DNA of 64,000 nt from Archangium gephyra (GTDB lineage Bacteria; Myxococcota; Myxococcia; Myxococcales; Myxococcaceae): assembly GCA_003243425.1 (NCBI GenBank), contig QFQP01000013.1, positions 268,343 to 332,342 on the forward strand, given 5' to 3'. The notes below the pieces were generated by a model that was not told the origin of the DNA, searched no databases, and saw only the letters and a list, made by a program, of their open reading frames with translations. The position numbers and the translations under genes are program-made. Each line of letters begins with the position of its first letter. Position 1 is the first letter of the stretch. Positions 34,158 to 42,899 of the stretch are shown piece after piece.

Positions 34158-34601
34158 ATGGATCGCATCGAGAAGACGGTGACGTTGAAGGCAGGCAGGG
34201 CGAAGGTGTGGAAGGCGCTGACCGACGCGCAGGAGTTCGGTTCGTGGTTCGCCGCGAAGTTCGACGGGCCGTTCAGCGCCGGCGAGCGCCAGACCGGTCA
34301 GCTGACGGTCAAAGGCTACGAGCACCTGCGGCTGTTCATCGTGGTGGAGGCCCTCGAGGCGCAGTCACGCTTCGCGTTCCGGTGGCACCCGTACGCGGTC
34401 GACGAGCAGGTCGACTACTCGAAGGAGCCGATGACGCTGGTGGAGTTCTTCCTCGAAGACGCGGGCAGCGGCACCAGGCTCACCGTGCACGAGTCGGGCT
34501 TCGACGCGCTCCCCGAGCATCGCCGCGCCATCGCGTTCCGCATGAACAGCGGCGGTTGGGAAGAGCAGCTGCACAACGTGAGTCGCCATGTCGGCGGGTG
34601 A
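34158..34601 (+). CDS. SRPBCC (AHSA1-like) protein
   Basis: 147 residues from the ATG preceded by AGGAGG. The START/Bet v1-like pattern is plain: RIEKTVTLKAGRAKVWKALTDAQEFGSWFAAKFDGPF, VEALEAQSRFAFRWHPY, then EFFLEDAGSGTRLTVHESGFDALPE and the C-terminal helix RMNSGGWEEQLHNVSRHV. Such proteins bind hydrophobic ligands or act as Hsp90-ATPase activator-like domains. Pairing with an ArsR regulator is a common operon form in which both are co-expressed. The stop overlaps the regulator start by 14 bp. Confidence 0.88.
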   Translation: MDRIEKTVTLKAGRAKVWKALTDAQEFGSWFAAKFDGPFSAGERQTGQLTVKGYEHLRLFIVVEALEAQSRFAFRWHPYAVDEQVDYSKEPMTLVEFFLEDAGSGTRLTVHESGFDALPEHRRAIAFRMNSGGWEEQLHNVSRHVGG

Positions 34602-34920
34602 ACGGCTCCCGAAAGACGCGGCGCCCCTGTTCGCGGCGCTGGGCGACGACACGCGGCTCAAGCTGCTGACGCGGTTGTCGGCGACCGGCCACAGCTCCAT
34701 CTCCGAGCTGACCGCCAGGGCGGGGGTCACGCGGCAGGCGGTGACGAAGCACCTTGAGATCCTCGCTGAAGCGGGGCTGGTGACGAGCGACTGGCAGGGC
34801 CGCGAACGCGTGTGGTCACTGCAGCCGGGCCGGCTCGACGCAGCGCACGGCTACCTCGAGCAGATCAGCAAGCAGTGGGACGGTGCCCTCGAGCGTCTTC
34901 GCCGCTTCGTCGACGAGTGA
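34588..34920 (+). CDS. ArsR-family transcriptional regulator
   Basis: 110 residues. Winged helix-turn-helix: PLFAALGDDTRLKLLTRLS, HTH at about residues 36-60 (ISELTARAGVTRQAVTKHLEILAEAGLV), wing TSDWQGRERVWSLQP. There are no Cys residues, so the classical metal-binding motif (ELCVCDL) is absent; this belongs to the non-metal SRPBCC-associated group. Likely represses its own operon through the paired palindromes at 34098-34155. The stop is 6 bp from the stop of the convergent RlmI-like gene. Confidence 0.88.
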   Translation: MSAGERLPKDAAPLFAALGDDTRLKLLTRLSATGHSSISELTARAGVTRQAVTKHLEILAEAGLVTSDWQGRERVWSLQPGRLDAAHGYLEQISKQWDGALERLRRFVDE

Positions 34921-34926
34921 CGGTCG

Positions 34927-36096
34927 TCACAACACGCGGAGCACGAAGCACTTCAGATACCGCGTCTCACGCAGCCCGAGGAGCACGGGGTGGTCCTTGC
35001 CCGCCCCGCGCTTCTCGACGATCTGCACGCGGCGCTTCGCATCGGCCGCTGCCGAGTCGAGCATCTCTTCGAAGCGCTCCTCATCGACGTGATGCGTGCA
35101 GCTCGCGGTGATCAGAATTCCGCCCGGGCGCAGCAGCTGCATCGCGCGCAGGTTGATCTCCTTGTACCCGCGCACCGCCGCCTCGATCGCGCCCTTGTTC
35201 TTCGCGAACGACGGAGGGTCGAGCACGATGGTGTCGAACTTCTTCCCCTCGTCGAGCGTGTCCCGGAGGAAGTCGAAGGCGTTGGCCGCCACCACGTTCA
35301 CGTTGGTGAGCGAGTTTCGCCTGGCGTTGGCGGTGATCTGCGCGCACGCGGCTTCCGAGATCTCGACCGCCGTGACGTTCTGCGCCTTGAGCGCCAACTG
35401 CAGCGCGAAGCCGCCCGCGTAGCTGAAGCAGTCGAGCGCCTCGCCGAAGCCCCACTCGCTGGCCATCACGTGGTTGTCGCGCTGGTCGAGGAACGCGCCG
35501 GTCTTCTGGCCCGTCATCAGGTCGACTTCGTAGGTGATGTGCCCTTCGCGATAGGCGATCGGCCCCGGCAGCTCGCCGCGCAACAGGCCCTTCTCGGGCT
35601 CCAGCCCTTCGAGCCGGCGCACGTTGGCGTCGCTGCGATTGACGATGGCGCGCGGCTTGAAGTGCTCGGCCAGCAGCGAGGTGATGAGCTCCTTGCGCTG
35701 CTCGGTCGCCTTGTGAAGGAACTGCACCGACAGGTAATCGCCGAAGCGATCCACCACGAGGCCGGGCAGCTGGTCGGCCTCGCCGTGCACCACGCGGTAC
35801 GCGGTCTCTTCGGGCAACGCACGGCGGCGCAGCGCATCGGCCGCCTTGAGGCGCGAGCGGAAGAACTCTTCATCGACCACCGCGTCGTCCCACGTGAGCC
35901 AACGCAGCGAGATCTTCGAGTCTTTCGAGAAGAACGCCTGGCCCAGCAGCCAACCGCGCCCATCTTCGACCCGAACCACTTCACCGCCGGTCAGCTCGCC
36001 GGGAATGCGCTCGAGATCGGCCTGGTAGATCCACGGGTGGCCCGCCTTCCAGCGGTCGACACCCTTCCTGGTGATGCGAATCGTCGCGGTCGTCAC
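34927..36096 (-). CDS. rlmI: 23S rRNA (cytosine-C5)-methyltransferase RlmI-like
   Basis: 389 residues from a GTG overlapping the upstream MBL gene's stop. An N-terminal PUA domain (KGVDRWKAGHPWIYQADLERI and GWLLGQAFFSKDSKISLRWL) and a central EEHEA-like region (YRVVHGEADQLPGLVVDRFGDYL) precede a Rossmann methyltransferase: GQKTGAFLDQRDNH, LDCFSYAGGFALQLAL, VLDPPSFAKNKG (motif IV), and the catalytic Cys in ITASCTHHVDEERF. RlmI methylates C1962 of E. coli 23S rRNA. Ortholog identity versus other PUA-class C5 methyltransferases is likely but not proven. Confidence 0.9.
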   Translation of the reverse strand: MTTATIRITRKGVDRWKAGHPWIYQADLERIPGELTGGEVVRVEDGRGWLLGQAFFSKDSKISLRWLTWDDAVVDEEFFRSRLKAADALRRRALPEETAYRVVHGEADQLPGLVVDRFGDYLSVQFLHKATEQRKELITSLLAEHFKPRAIVNRSDANVRRLEGLEPEKGLLRGELPGPIAYREGHITYEVDLMTGQKTGAFLDQRDNHVMASEWGFGEALDCFSYAGGFALQLALKAQNVTAVEISEAACAQITANARRNSLTNVNVVAANAFDFLRDTLDEGKKFDTIVLDPPSFAKNKGAIEAAVRGYKEINLRAMQLLRPGGILITASCTHHVDEERFEEMLDSAAADAKRRVQIVEKRGAGKDHPVLLGLRETRYLKCFVLRVL

Positions 36097-36947
36097 CCGG
36101 CAGCTAGAACCCCATCGACGACGACCTGTCCAGAGCCATCGTCTTTCACCGTGCAGACCGACACGGCAGGGTCACGATTGAAGAACAGCCGCCAGCCTTC
36201 TTCGATGGCCTGCGCGAGCAGCTGTCGCTTCTCTTCGATCGACGTCAGCGGGTAGAGGTCGAAGGCGCTCACCCAGGGCGCGTGCAGATGGGCCGTGGTG
36301 GGAATCAGATCTCCGCAGAACACCAGCGTCTGGCCGTCGGCTTCCAGCCGCACCAGCTGCATGCCGACGGTGTGGCCTTCGCTCACGAACAGATTCACGC
36401 CCGGGTACAGCTCCGTCGACCCCTCGAGCAGATGCAGCTGGCCGCTGCGCTCGAGCAGCGAGAAGTCGTCGTGGCGGAAGCTGCGCGCGTCTTTCTCAGA
36501 CGGCTGGTGCGCCCACTTCCAATGACGGCGCTGCAGGTGAAAGGTGGCGTTCGGGTACGATAACCGCAGCTGGCCGCCTTCTTCACGCGTGGTGGCGCCG
36601 GCGACGTCGAGGTGCAGGTGGCTCAACACCACGTCGGTGATGTCGTTGCGATGGAGCCGGGCGTTCTGCAGCGCTCCGTCGAGGCCGCCCTGCGAATGAT
36701 CGATGGCGTACATCGCCCGGTGTTTGCCGTCCCAGCGCGAGCCCAGCCCGAGGTCGACCAGCACGTTCCGCTTTCCACTGCGAACCAGCATCGCGCGGGT
36801 GACCAGGGAGATGCGGTTGCGCTCGTCGGGTTTGAAGCGGCGCTCCCAGAGCGGGCGGGGGACGACCCCGAAGAACGCGCCACCGTCGAGCGCGAAGCGG
36901 CCTTCGACCAGCGGGTGCACCGACATCTCTCCGAGCTGCAGCGCCAT
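36093..36947 (-). CDS. MBL-fold hydrolase with altered HxHxDH motif
   Basis: 284 residues from the ATG of MALQLGEMSV; 12 upstream codons lack similarity. It resembles lactonase/quorum-quenching-type MBL proteins: LVDLGLGSRWDGKH, FVSEGHTVGMQLV (third His) and FCGDLIPTTAHLHAP. The metal motif, normally HxHxDH, reads SHLHLDVAGA here, so the sixth position (a zinc-2 ligand) is Val. Both first His and the Asp remain. It could be a one-metal or inactive variant. Stop overlaps rlmI's GTG (GTGA), so it is co-translated with that gene. Confidence 0.8.
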   Translation of the reverse strand: MALQLGEMSVHPLVEGRFALDGGAFFGVVPRPLWERRFKPDERNRISLVTRAMLVRSGKRNVLVDLGLGSRWDGKHRAMYAIDHSQGGLDGALQNARLHRNDITDVVLSHLHLDVAGATTREEGGQLRLSYPNATFHLQRRHWKWAHQPSEKDARSFRHDDFSLLERSGQLHLLEGSTELYPGVNLFVSEGHTVGMQLVRLEADGQTLVFCGDLIPTTAHLHAPWVSAFDLYPLTSIEEKRQLLAQAIEEGWRLFFNRDPAVSVCTVKDDGSGQVVVDGVLAAG

Positions 36948-36997
36948 GCGCACAAGTGTGAAGCGTCGCGGCCGAAAACGCACGTAGACTCTGGGCC

Positions 36998-37609
36998 GTG
37001 CAGCGCTCGTACGACTTCGTGCTCCAGGGCCGTACGCCGGGTGAACCGGCCCCGCTCGATCAGCTGCTGGTGGCGTTGTCGGCGCGCGGCGCGCAGCTCG
37101 ACGCGAAGGGGTTCGGGCTCCTCAAGGTCGACCGTGGTGAAGCGACGGTACAGCCCACGTTGGAGAACGGCGTCACCATCGCCCTCGACGTGCGGGTGCC
37201 GTTTCACGAAAAGCTGGAGCTGCTCGAGAGCGTCTTCAAGGTGCTCGTCGAAGCAGCCGAAGTGAGCGAAGCCCGTCTCCTCGATCCGCAACGCAACGAG
37301 ACCGCTTCACACGCCAGCTTCTCGGCGAGCGCCGACGAATACCTGCGCATGGCGCGCTACGCCGGTGAGTACGGCGGCGTCAGTGAAGCGCTGGGGCTCA
37401 GCACCATGGGCGCGCAGCCCGACGAAGACTCCAGCTCGGTGCGCTGGCTGATGACCATCGCCGTGTTCCTCGTCGCGCTCTACGCGGGCTGGCGAACGGT
37501 GGTGACCATTCGCGAGAACCGGCTGCGCGTCGAAGAAGAGCAGGAGATCCAGCGCCTCGAAAAGGAAGCGCAGGAGCAGCGCCAGCGACGCGTCACCGGC
37601 CAGCAGTGA
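36998..37609 (+). CDS. Hypothetical tail-anchored-like membrane protein
   Basis: 203 residues from a GTG. A soluble alpha/beta N-terminal domain (about residues 1-115, including LQGRTPGEPAPLDQLLVAL and VTIALDVRVPFHEKLELLESVFKVLVEAA) is followed by one transmembrane helix (RWLMTIAVFLVALYAGWRTVV, about 150-170) and a charged coiled-coil end rich in Glu, Arg and Gln. No family is recognised. Its 3' end overlaps the convergent rRNA methyltransferase gene by 17 bp. Confidence 0.6.
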   Translation: MQRSYDFVLQGRTPGEPAPLDQLLVALSARGAQLDAKGFGLLKVDRGEATVQPTLENGVTIALDVRVPFHEKLELLESVFKVLVEAAEVSEARLLDPQRNETASHASFSASADEYLRMARYAGEYGGVSEALGLSTMGAQPDEDSSSVRWLMTIAVFLVALYAGWRTVVTIRENRLRVEEEQEIQRLEKEAQEQRQRRVTGQQ

Positions 37610-38510
37610 ACTTCCAGGTTCGCTGAACCGCGCGGCGGAAGTCGTCCGGCCTCGAGTCCAGCTCTTCGGCGTCGGCGAACTTCCGGTCGAGCTCGAAGCC
37701 CAGGAAGTTCGTCGAGAAATAGAGCGTGCCGGTCTTCGACAGGCGCGCGCGCACGGTGTCGATGAGCCAGCGGTGATCGCGCTGCATCTCGAAGCGCCGG
37801 CCCATCTTCTTCGATGACGAAAAGCTCGGAGGGTCGAGGACGATCAGATCGAACTCGCCGCGCGCGTTCTCGACCCACGCCAGCACGTCGTCGCGGACCA
37901 CGCGGTGCTTCGGGCCCGTGGAAAAGCCGTTGAGCGCGAAGTTCCGCTCGGTCCACTCGCAGTAGGTGTTCGAGAGGTCGACCGTGGTCGTCTCGGCGGC
38001 GCCGCCGGCGAGCGCATGCACGGTGAACGAGCCCGTGTACGCGAAGAGGTTCAGCACCCGCAGGTCCTTCGCTTCCTTCCGCACGCGCGCGCGCATCACG
38101 CGGTGATCGAGGAAGAGCCCGGTGTCGAGATAGTCGGACAGGTTGCACTCGAACTTGAGGCCGTGCTCGGTGGCGATCACCTTCGCCGACTGGCCACTCA
38201 CGCGCTCGTACTGCCCGTCGCCCCACGCGCGTTTCTCGTGTGTCTTGGTGAAGACCTTCTCGGGCGGCAGTGAGAGCGCGGCCGCGGTGGCGCGCACCAC
38301 CTCCGCGCGCGCTTCGTCGATCGACCCGTCGCGCAGTTGCTTGCGCCGCGGGTACTCCATGACGTGCGCGAAACCCGCGTACCAGTCGACCGCGAAAGGC
38401 CACTCCGGCATGTCGAGGTCGTAGATGCGGAACGCGTCGGTCTTCTCGCGCTTGGCCCACGTGAAACGCGCCCTGGCGTTCTTCTTCAGCCGGTTCTCGA
38501 AGTCAGACAC
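37593..38510 (-). CDS. RlmK-like class I rRNA methyltransferase (stand-alone)
   Basis: 305 residues from a GTG. It matches the C-terminal half of RlmKL (23S rRNA m7G2069 methyltransferase): NRLKKNARARFTWAKREKTDAFRIYDLDMPEWPFAVDWY, FTKTHEKRAWG, YLDTGLFLDHR, LNLFAYTGSFTVHAL (SAM site), LIVLDPPSFSSSKKM and LYFSTNFLGFELD. In enterobacteria this domain is fused behind the RlmL domain; here the THUMP/RlmL half is absent, as in other stand-alone homologues. The 17-bp tail-to-tail overlap with 36998-37609 is real coding on both strands. Confidence 0.85.
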   Translation of the reverse strand: MSDFENRLKKNARARFTWAKREKTDAFRIYDLDMPEWPFAVDWYAGFAHVMEYPRRKQLRDGSIDEARAEVVRATAAALSLPPEKVFTKTHEKRAWGDGQYERVSGQSAKVIATEHGLKFECNLSDYLDTGLFLDHRVMRARVRKEAKDLRVLNLFAYTGSFTVHALAGGAAETTTVDLSNTYCEWTERNFALNGFSTGPKHRVVRDDVLAWVENARGEFDLIVLDPPSFSSSKKMGRRFEMQRDHRWLIDTVRARLSKTGTLYFSTNFLGFELDRKFADAEELDSRPDDFRRAVQRTWKFTAGR

Positions 38511-38528
38511 GCCAGCGTACGTGTCACG

Positions 38529-39578
38529 TCATGGCAGGAGCGGCAACGGTTTGGCCGCGCGCGGCTGCTCGGCGTTCCAGTCGAACCCGATGCTCTGCGC
38601 GATCGTGGCGGCGACCTGCGCCTGCGTGGTCAGACCCGCGTCGAGCCGCTCGCCGAGGGGCGCGATGCCCGGGCCCATCACCGCGAACCACACCTCGTCG
38701 GCGCCACGCACGTCTTCGCCGTGGTGCCGCCAGTCCTTCCTGCCGAGCCCACGACCGTGATCAGTGGTCACGATGAGCGTGGTCGTGCCCCGGTACTCCT
38801 CCATCGACATCAAGGTGCGCCACAGCTCGGCGAGGATCGCATCGGAGCGGCGCGTGGCCTCGAGCGCGAGATCGTAGCGACCGGCGTGCATCCACTCGTC
38901 GACTTCACCGAGGCCCAGCAGCAGCACGCGCGGCCGGGTGGTGCGCAGCGACTCGCGCAGCGCCGTGAACGTGAGCGCGTCGAGCGCGTTGCCGCCGAAG
39001 AGCGGCGTGGTGGTGCGAAACAGCGCGTCGATGGTCGCGCGCGTGGGGCTCTGCACGTCGTTGGCGAACGGCGGCTCGAGCCCCGCGCGCACGTCGAGCC
39101 CGGAGCGCCGCGTGTTGAGAATGCGGTCGAACGTCTGCCACGTGGCGAAGGCCTGCACTTCTCCTTCGAAGCCCGGCTGTTGATTGAGCCACTCGAACAC
39201 CGTGACGTTGGGGTTCTCGCCGAAGCCGTTGCCAGTGATGCGCGCGTCGGCAAAGCCGGTGAAGAGCTCCGCGTAGCCGGGGTACGAGCAGCGGAAGTCG
39301 TTGGTCACGCGCATCGGGCTCCCGAGCGCGGCGTTGCCGAACACCTGACCTTCACGCGCCAGCGTGGTCCACAGGAACGGCATGAGCACTTCGCGTCGCG
39401 CGTTCACGTCGTCTCGCCAGTACTTCTCGACGAGCCCGTCTTCGCTTTCGACGCCGCGCATGAGGGCGCGTTCGCCACCGGTGAAGACTTCGCGCGGCCG
39501 CAACCCGTCGATGGTCACGACCACCACGTTCTGCGCGTGAACCTGGGCCACCAACAACGCGAGCAGCAGGGCGTTCAT
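38529..39578 (-). CDS. Exported alkaline-phosphatase-superfamily hydrolase
   Basis: 349 residues from the ATG of MNALLLALLVAQVHA (Sec signal). The metal-site elements are VVVTIDGLRPREVF (first Asp), the nucleophile region NDFRCSYPGYAELFTGF, LLLGLGEVDEWMHAG and VTTDHGRGLGRKDWRHHG (Asp-His pair and His). It lacks the sulfatase CxPSR formylglycine motif, so a phosphatase or phosphodiesterase role is more likely than a sulfatase. It is periplasmic. Substrate unknown. It is divergent from the glycosyltransferase gene at 39709. Confidence 0.75.
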   Translation of the reverse strand: MNALLLALLVAQVHAQNVVVVTIDGLRPREVFTGGERALMRGVESEDGLVEKYWRDDVNARREVLMPFLWTTLAREGQVFGNAALGSPMRVTNDFRCSYPGYAELFTGFADARITGNGFGENPNVTVFEWLNQQPGFEGEVQAFATWQTFDRILNTRRSGLDVRAGLEPPFANDVQSPTRATIDALFRTTTPLFGGNALDALTFTALRESLRTTRPRVLLLGLGEVDEWMHAGRYDLALEATRRSDAILAELWRTLMSMEEYRGTTTLIVTTDHGRGLGRKDWRHHGEDVRGADEVWFAVMGPGIAPLGERLDAGLTTQAQVAATIAQSIGFDWNAEQPRAAKPLPLLP

Positions 39579-39708
39579 GGGACGCGAACGGTAGGGCGAC
39601 GCAGGCTTGATGCCCGGCAACGTTTCGTCGGTTTCTGTGTGTCACTTCAGTAGCGGCACCGACTCGTTGCTTGCGCGCGTCGGTGACGTCGCGATTTTGA
39701 GCCACGTC

Positions 39709-41496
39709 ATGTTGCTCGACGAACTGGCCACGTGGGGTTGGGTGCCGATCGCCTTCCCGCTGCTCGTCTTCTCGGCGAACCGCGCCACGCGACTGATGCT
39801 CAAAGAAGGGTCACGCGTCGACCGTCTCGCGGCCACCGTCGTGGTCGCGATGGGCTTCGTGCACGCCAGCGTCGGAGTGCTCGGCACCTTCTCGCTTCTC
39901 GGCACCGCCTCGTTGCTCGCGGCGCTGGTGCTCGCTGCGGTCTCGTTGGCGTGGTTCACGCGCGAGGTGCCGGGCGACGGGCTCTTCGCGGCGGCGTGGC
40001 GACGAGGCCCGGAGGCGATGATGCTCGCCGGTTGCGTGCTGTTGGCGGCTGCGTTGACCGCGCGACTGCTGCCCATCTGGCAGTGGGACGCCTACGGCTA
40101 CCACCTGCCGTTCGTGAACTTCGTGCTGCAGAACCACGGCTTCGCCGGCGTTCCGCAGGACCTCCGGTACATCACGACGTATCCGCACAACGTGGAGCTG
40201 GGGATGATCTGGCTGCGCGCGATGCTGCCCGATGACCGGCTCATCGACCTCGCGCAGGTTCCGTATGGCCTCGCGGGGGCGGTGTTGACGGCCGCCATCG
40301 CGCGCCGCCTCGGGGCCGAGCGTGGTCTTGCGATGCTCGCCGGTGCGGCGTGGCTCGCGGTGCCCGCCGTGTTCCTTCAGTTGCCGACCGATTACGTCGA
40401 CGTGGGCATGGCCGCTGCGTTGCTCGGCGCCGTGTACTTCCTGCTCATCGCCGACGTGTCGTGGAAGCACCTGCTCATCGGAGGGCTGGCGCTCGGGTTG
40501 TTTCTGGGCAGCAAACCGTCGGCGCCGATCGCGGTCGCCTTCGTCGGCCTGCTGACCGTCATTCGTTCCGTTCGCGCGCGCGCGTATCGCGGCCTGGCGC
40601 TGTGCGTCGCCGCGTGCGCGCTCTTCGGCGCAGGCATGTACGTCGAAATGCTGGTGCGCCACGGGAACCCCGTGTGGCCGGTGCAGGTGAAGCTCGGGCC
40701 GGTCACCTTGCCGGGTGACATGGTCGTCGACGAGCTCCTCGCGGCCGGCGCCGAACTCCCGCGCGCGACCGGTGGTCTCTTCGAGCGCCTCTCCGTGTCG
40801 TGGCTCGCCATCGGCGCCAGGCCGGTGTTCGACATGAAGGTCGGCGGCCTCGGCCTCATCTTGTTGCTGTGCCTCCCGCTGGCGATCTACGCCCTCATTC
40901 ACCGCAAGAACCCGTGGTTGGTCGCCGCGCTCGTGGCCTCGCTGCTCGTCGCTGACCCGGCGATTCCGCGCTACGTGCTCGCCTTCCCGGCGCTGCTGCT
41001 GGCGTTGGCGCTCTCGCAGGTCACCGCGCGCTGGTCTCGCTGGGTGACCGTCGCCGTGCTCGCGGTGTCCGTGGGGCAGGTGGTGAACGCGTGGCCGGGC
41101 CTGACCGGCGATGGCCCTCCGTGGTCCGCGTACCTCGACATGAACGACGAGGAGCGGCGCATGGCCGTCGGTCCGCAGGGCCCTCCGACCGACTACCCGG
41201 CGGCGTGGGCGGAGGTTTCGAGCGACGAGACGGTCGCCTTCGACATCGAGTTCGAGTTCCCCGGGCTGTTGTGGTCTCCCAACCTCAGCCACCGCGTCGA
41301 GGCGTTGCCGAAGTCGCCGACGACCGAAGAGCTCGGTGCGTTCCTCGAGCAGCGTCGGGTGAAGATCGTCGCCGTCGGCGAGAAGAACGCCGCGTTGCTC
41401 CAGCAGACGCCGCAGACGTGGGAGCGCCTGTTCGACTGCCGCACCACGACCTGTGCCGTCTTCATTCGTCGCGATTCCGTCGCCTGCTCGGAGTAG
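39709..41496 (+). CDS. GT-C family integral membrane glycosyltransferase-like protein
   Basis: 595 residues from the ATG of MLLDELATWG; the frame opens 34 codons earlier. About a dozen hydrophobic helices. The first large loop has LPIWQWDAYGYHLPFVNFVLQNHGF, with the Asp and aromatic motif typical of the catalytic loop in ArnT/PMT-like GT-C enzymes. Other helices include LAMLAGAAWLAVPAVFLQL and LLIGGLALGLFLGSKPSAPI. The last 120 residues form a periplasmic domain (EFEFPGLLWSPNLSHRVEALP). Expected to transfer a sugar from a polyprenyl-phosphate donor; acceptor unknown and no sugar-lipid genes are adjacent. Confidence 0.7.
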   Translation: MLLDELATWGWVPIAFPLLVFSANRATRLMLKEGSRVDRLAATVVVAMGFVHASVGVLGTFSLLGTASLLAALVLAAVSLAWFTREVPGDGLFAAAWRRGPEAMMLAGCVLLAAALTARLLPIWQWDAYGYHLPFVNFVLQNHGFAGVPQDLRYITTYPHNVELGMIWLRAMLPDDRLIDLAQVPYGLAGAVLTAAIARRLGAERGLAMLAGAAWLAVPAVFLQLPTDYVDVGMAAALLGAVYFLLIADVSWKHLLIGGLALGLFLGSKPSAPIAVAFVGLLTVIRSVRARAYRGLALCVAACALFGAGMYVEMLVRHGNPVWPVQVKLGPVTLPGDMVVDELLAAGAELPRATGGLFERLSVSWLAIGARPVFDMKVGGLGLILLLCLPLAIYALIHRKNPWLVAALVASLLVADPAIPRYVLAFPALLLALALSQVTARWSRWVTVAVLAVSVGQVVNAWPGLTGDGPPWSAYLDMNDEERRMAVGPQGPPTDYPAAWAEVSSDETVAFDIEFEFPGLLWSPNLSHRVEALPKSPTTEELGAFLEQRRVKIVAVGEKNAALLQQTPQTWERLFDCRTTTCAVFIRRDSVACSE

Positions 41497-41499
41497 AAA

Positions 41500-41567
41500 T
41501 CCGCAATAACGGACAGGCTGAGCGTCCGTATTATCCGCCTTGTTGATAGTATGTCCGCGATAACGGA
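41500..41567 (+). promoter_or_regulatory. Cluster of three TCCG/CGGA-type sites
   Basis: TCCGCAATAACGGA (41500-41513) and TCCGCGATAACGGA (41554-41567) are near-identical palindromes of form TCCG-N6-CGGA, 54 bp apart. Between them TCCGTATTATCCGC (41525-41538) reads on the other strand GCGGATAATACGGA, a variant. The region is visibly A/T-richer than its surroundings and sits just before the rhodanese-like lipoprotein. A dimeric regulator is likely; none is adjacent. If the gene starts at GTG 41578, all three sites are upstream of it. Confidence 0.55.
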
Positions 41568-42842
41568 TGAAGCGGTCGTGGACATTCGCCCCGTCGCTCT
41601 CGTTGCCGTGCTCATCGCGCTGAATGCGTGTGCGCCCGACGAGGGCGTCGTGGGGCCAGCCACGCCGCAGCGCCTTGCGACACGGTCGAGCGACGACTTC
41701 GGACAGAACGAGGCGGGTCTCATCGCCACGTCGCGTCTGGAGCGCTGGCTCGGCGACTGGTCGGCGAACAAGCCGACCGCGGTGAAGGGCGAGCTGATCG
41801 TCTTGCAGTTCGACGCCACGGCGTCGGGCGCACCGTGGCTCGCGAAGCAGGAAGGCGTGCGGACGTATCAAGCCGCCGAGCTCACGCGTCTGATGGAGCC
41901 GCGCAACAACGGCATCGCGGCCATCGGCACGGTTCCGTCGAATGGCATTCGCATCGACAGCTTCATGCGCCGCTTCGATCTCCAGCCCAACGAAGACTTC
42001 GTGCTCTTCGTGACTGGTGAAGCGACGCCGGACTCCATGGCGGTGCTCGCGCGTGCGTGGCTGGCGTTCCGCTACTGGGGTTGGAACCACGCGAACCTGG
42101 GGCTGCTCAATGGCTCGGTGAGCCGCTGCCGGCGTCGCTCCGCGCCGAGGCCGCCGACGCGCACCCCTTCACCGGTCAGACGCGCATCGACACCGTGAAC
42201 AACGACCACTTCGTGCTCCTGGCGGACCTCGCGGCCGTGCGCAGCGCGATTGGCGTCGAGCCCATCGTCGACGTGCGTGAAGCCGCGGAGTTCGAGGGGC
42301 GTGCCTTGGGCGTCACCACGTTCGACAGCACCTGCCTCGACACATCGCCGTGCAGCGCGACGTTCTCGGGGCGGATCGCTTCGTCGGTGAACGTACCGGC
42401 GAGCACGCTGCAGCACGCCGACGGCACGCTGCGCTCGCTGCGGGAGCTCGACGCCGCGACCGCGTCACTGGACCGTACGCGAACGGCGTATCTCTACGAT
42501 CTCGACGGGCACGAGAGCGCCGTCGCGGCCTTCGCGTTTGTCGGCGTGCTTGGTCAACCCACGCGCTGGTACGCGGCTTCGTTCATCGAATGGGGCGCGA
42601 TGAACGCCTCGCACCCGAACGCTGGCCTGCGCGCGCTGCCGGCGAACAGCCCGTGGCGCACCGACGATTTCCCCGCGCTCACCGAAGGCGCGAACGACTG
42701 GGCGACCATCGAGCAGGGCATTCGTCCGCTCGTCTTCGACCCCCGCGCTTCATCGTCCGACGGCATCCAGCAGAGTGACGCCGCGTACAAGCAGAACCCT
42801 CCCGCGCTGCCGGCCGTCGGCGCGGGAGAGGGTGGCTGTTGA
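41551..42842 (+). pseudogene. Rhodanese-like lipoprotein paralogue 1, frameshifted and lacking the catalytic Cys
   Basis: Two overlapping frames (41551-42198 and 42057-42842) together match the paralogue at 42900. The first gives a lipobox (LIALNAC), DFGQNEAGLIATSRLERWLGDW and RAWLAFRYWGWNHANLGLLNGSV; the second resumes PLPASLRAEAADAHPF and the rhodanese-like part EPIVDVREAAEF. Reading restores with one added base near 42115-42126, so a single-base deletion (or sequencing error) is implied; no slippery heptamer is present. Where the paralogue has the rhodanese Cys (VVSQCRTN), this copy reads YLYDLDGHESA. The start is ATG 41551 or GTG 41578. It is probably non-functional or non-catalytic. Confidence 0.75.
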
Positions 42843-42899
42843 CGCACATCGCGTCGCGCTGACCCACACGCATCACCCACTCACACCTGGAGGATCATC

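Noticed and set aside
39811..42090. 759-residue minus-strand open frame
   Set aside because: Opposite to the GT-C glycosyltransferase and rhodanese-like gene; Arg/His/Glu composition is that of a shadow.
42100..42130. Programmed frameshift in the rhodanese-like lipoprotein
   Set aside because: No slippery heptamer or strong downstream structure is seen, and the copy also lacks the catalytic Cys; a mutation or sequencing error is simpler.
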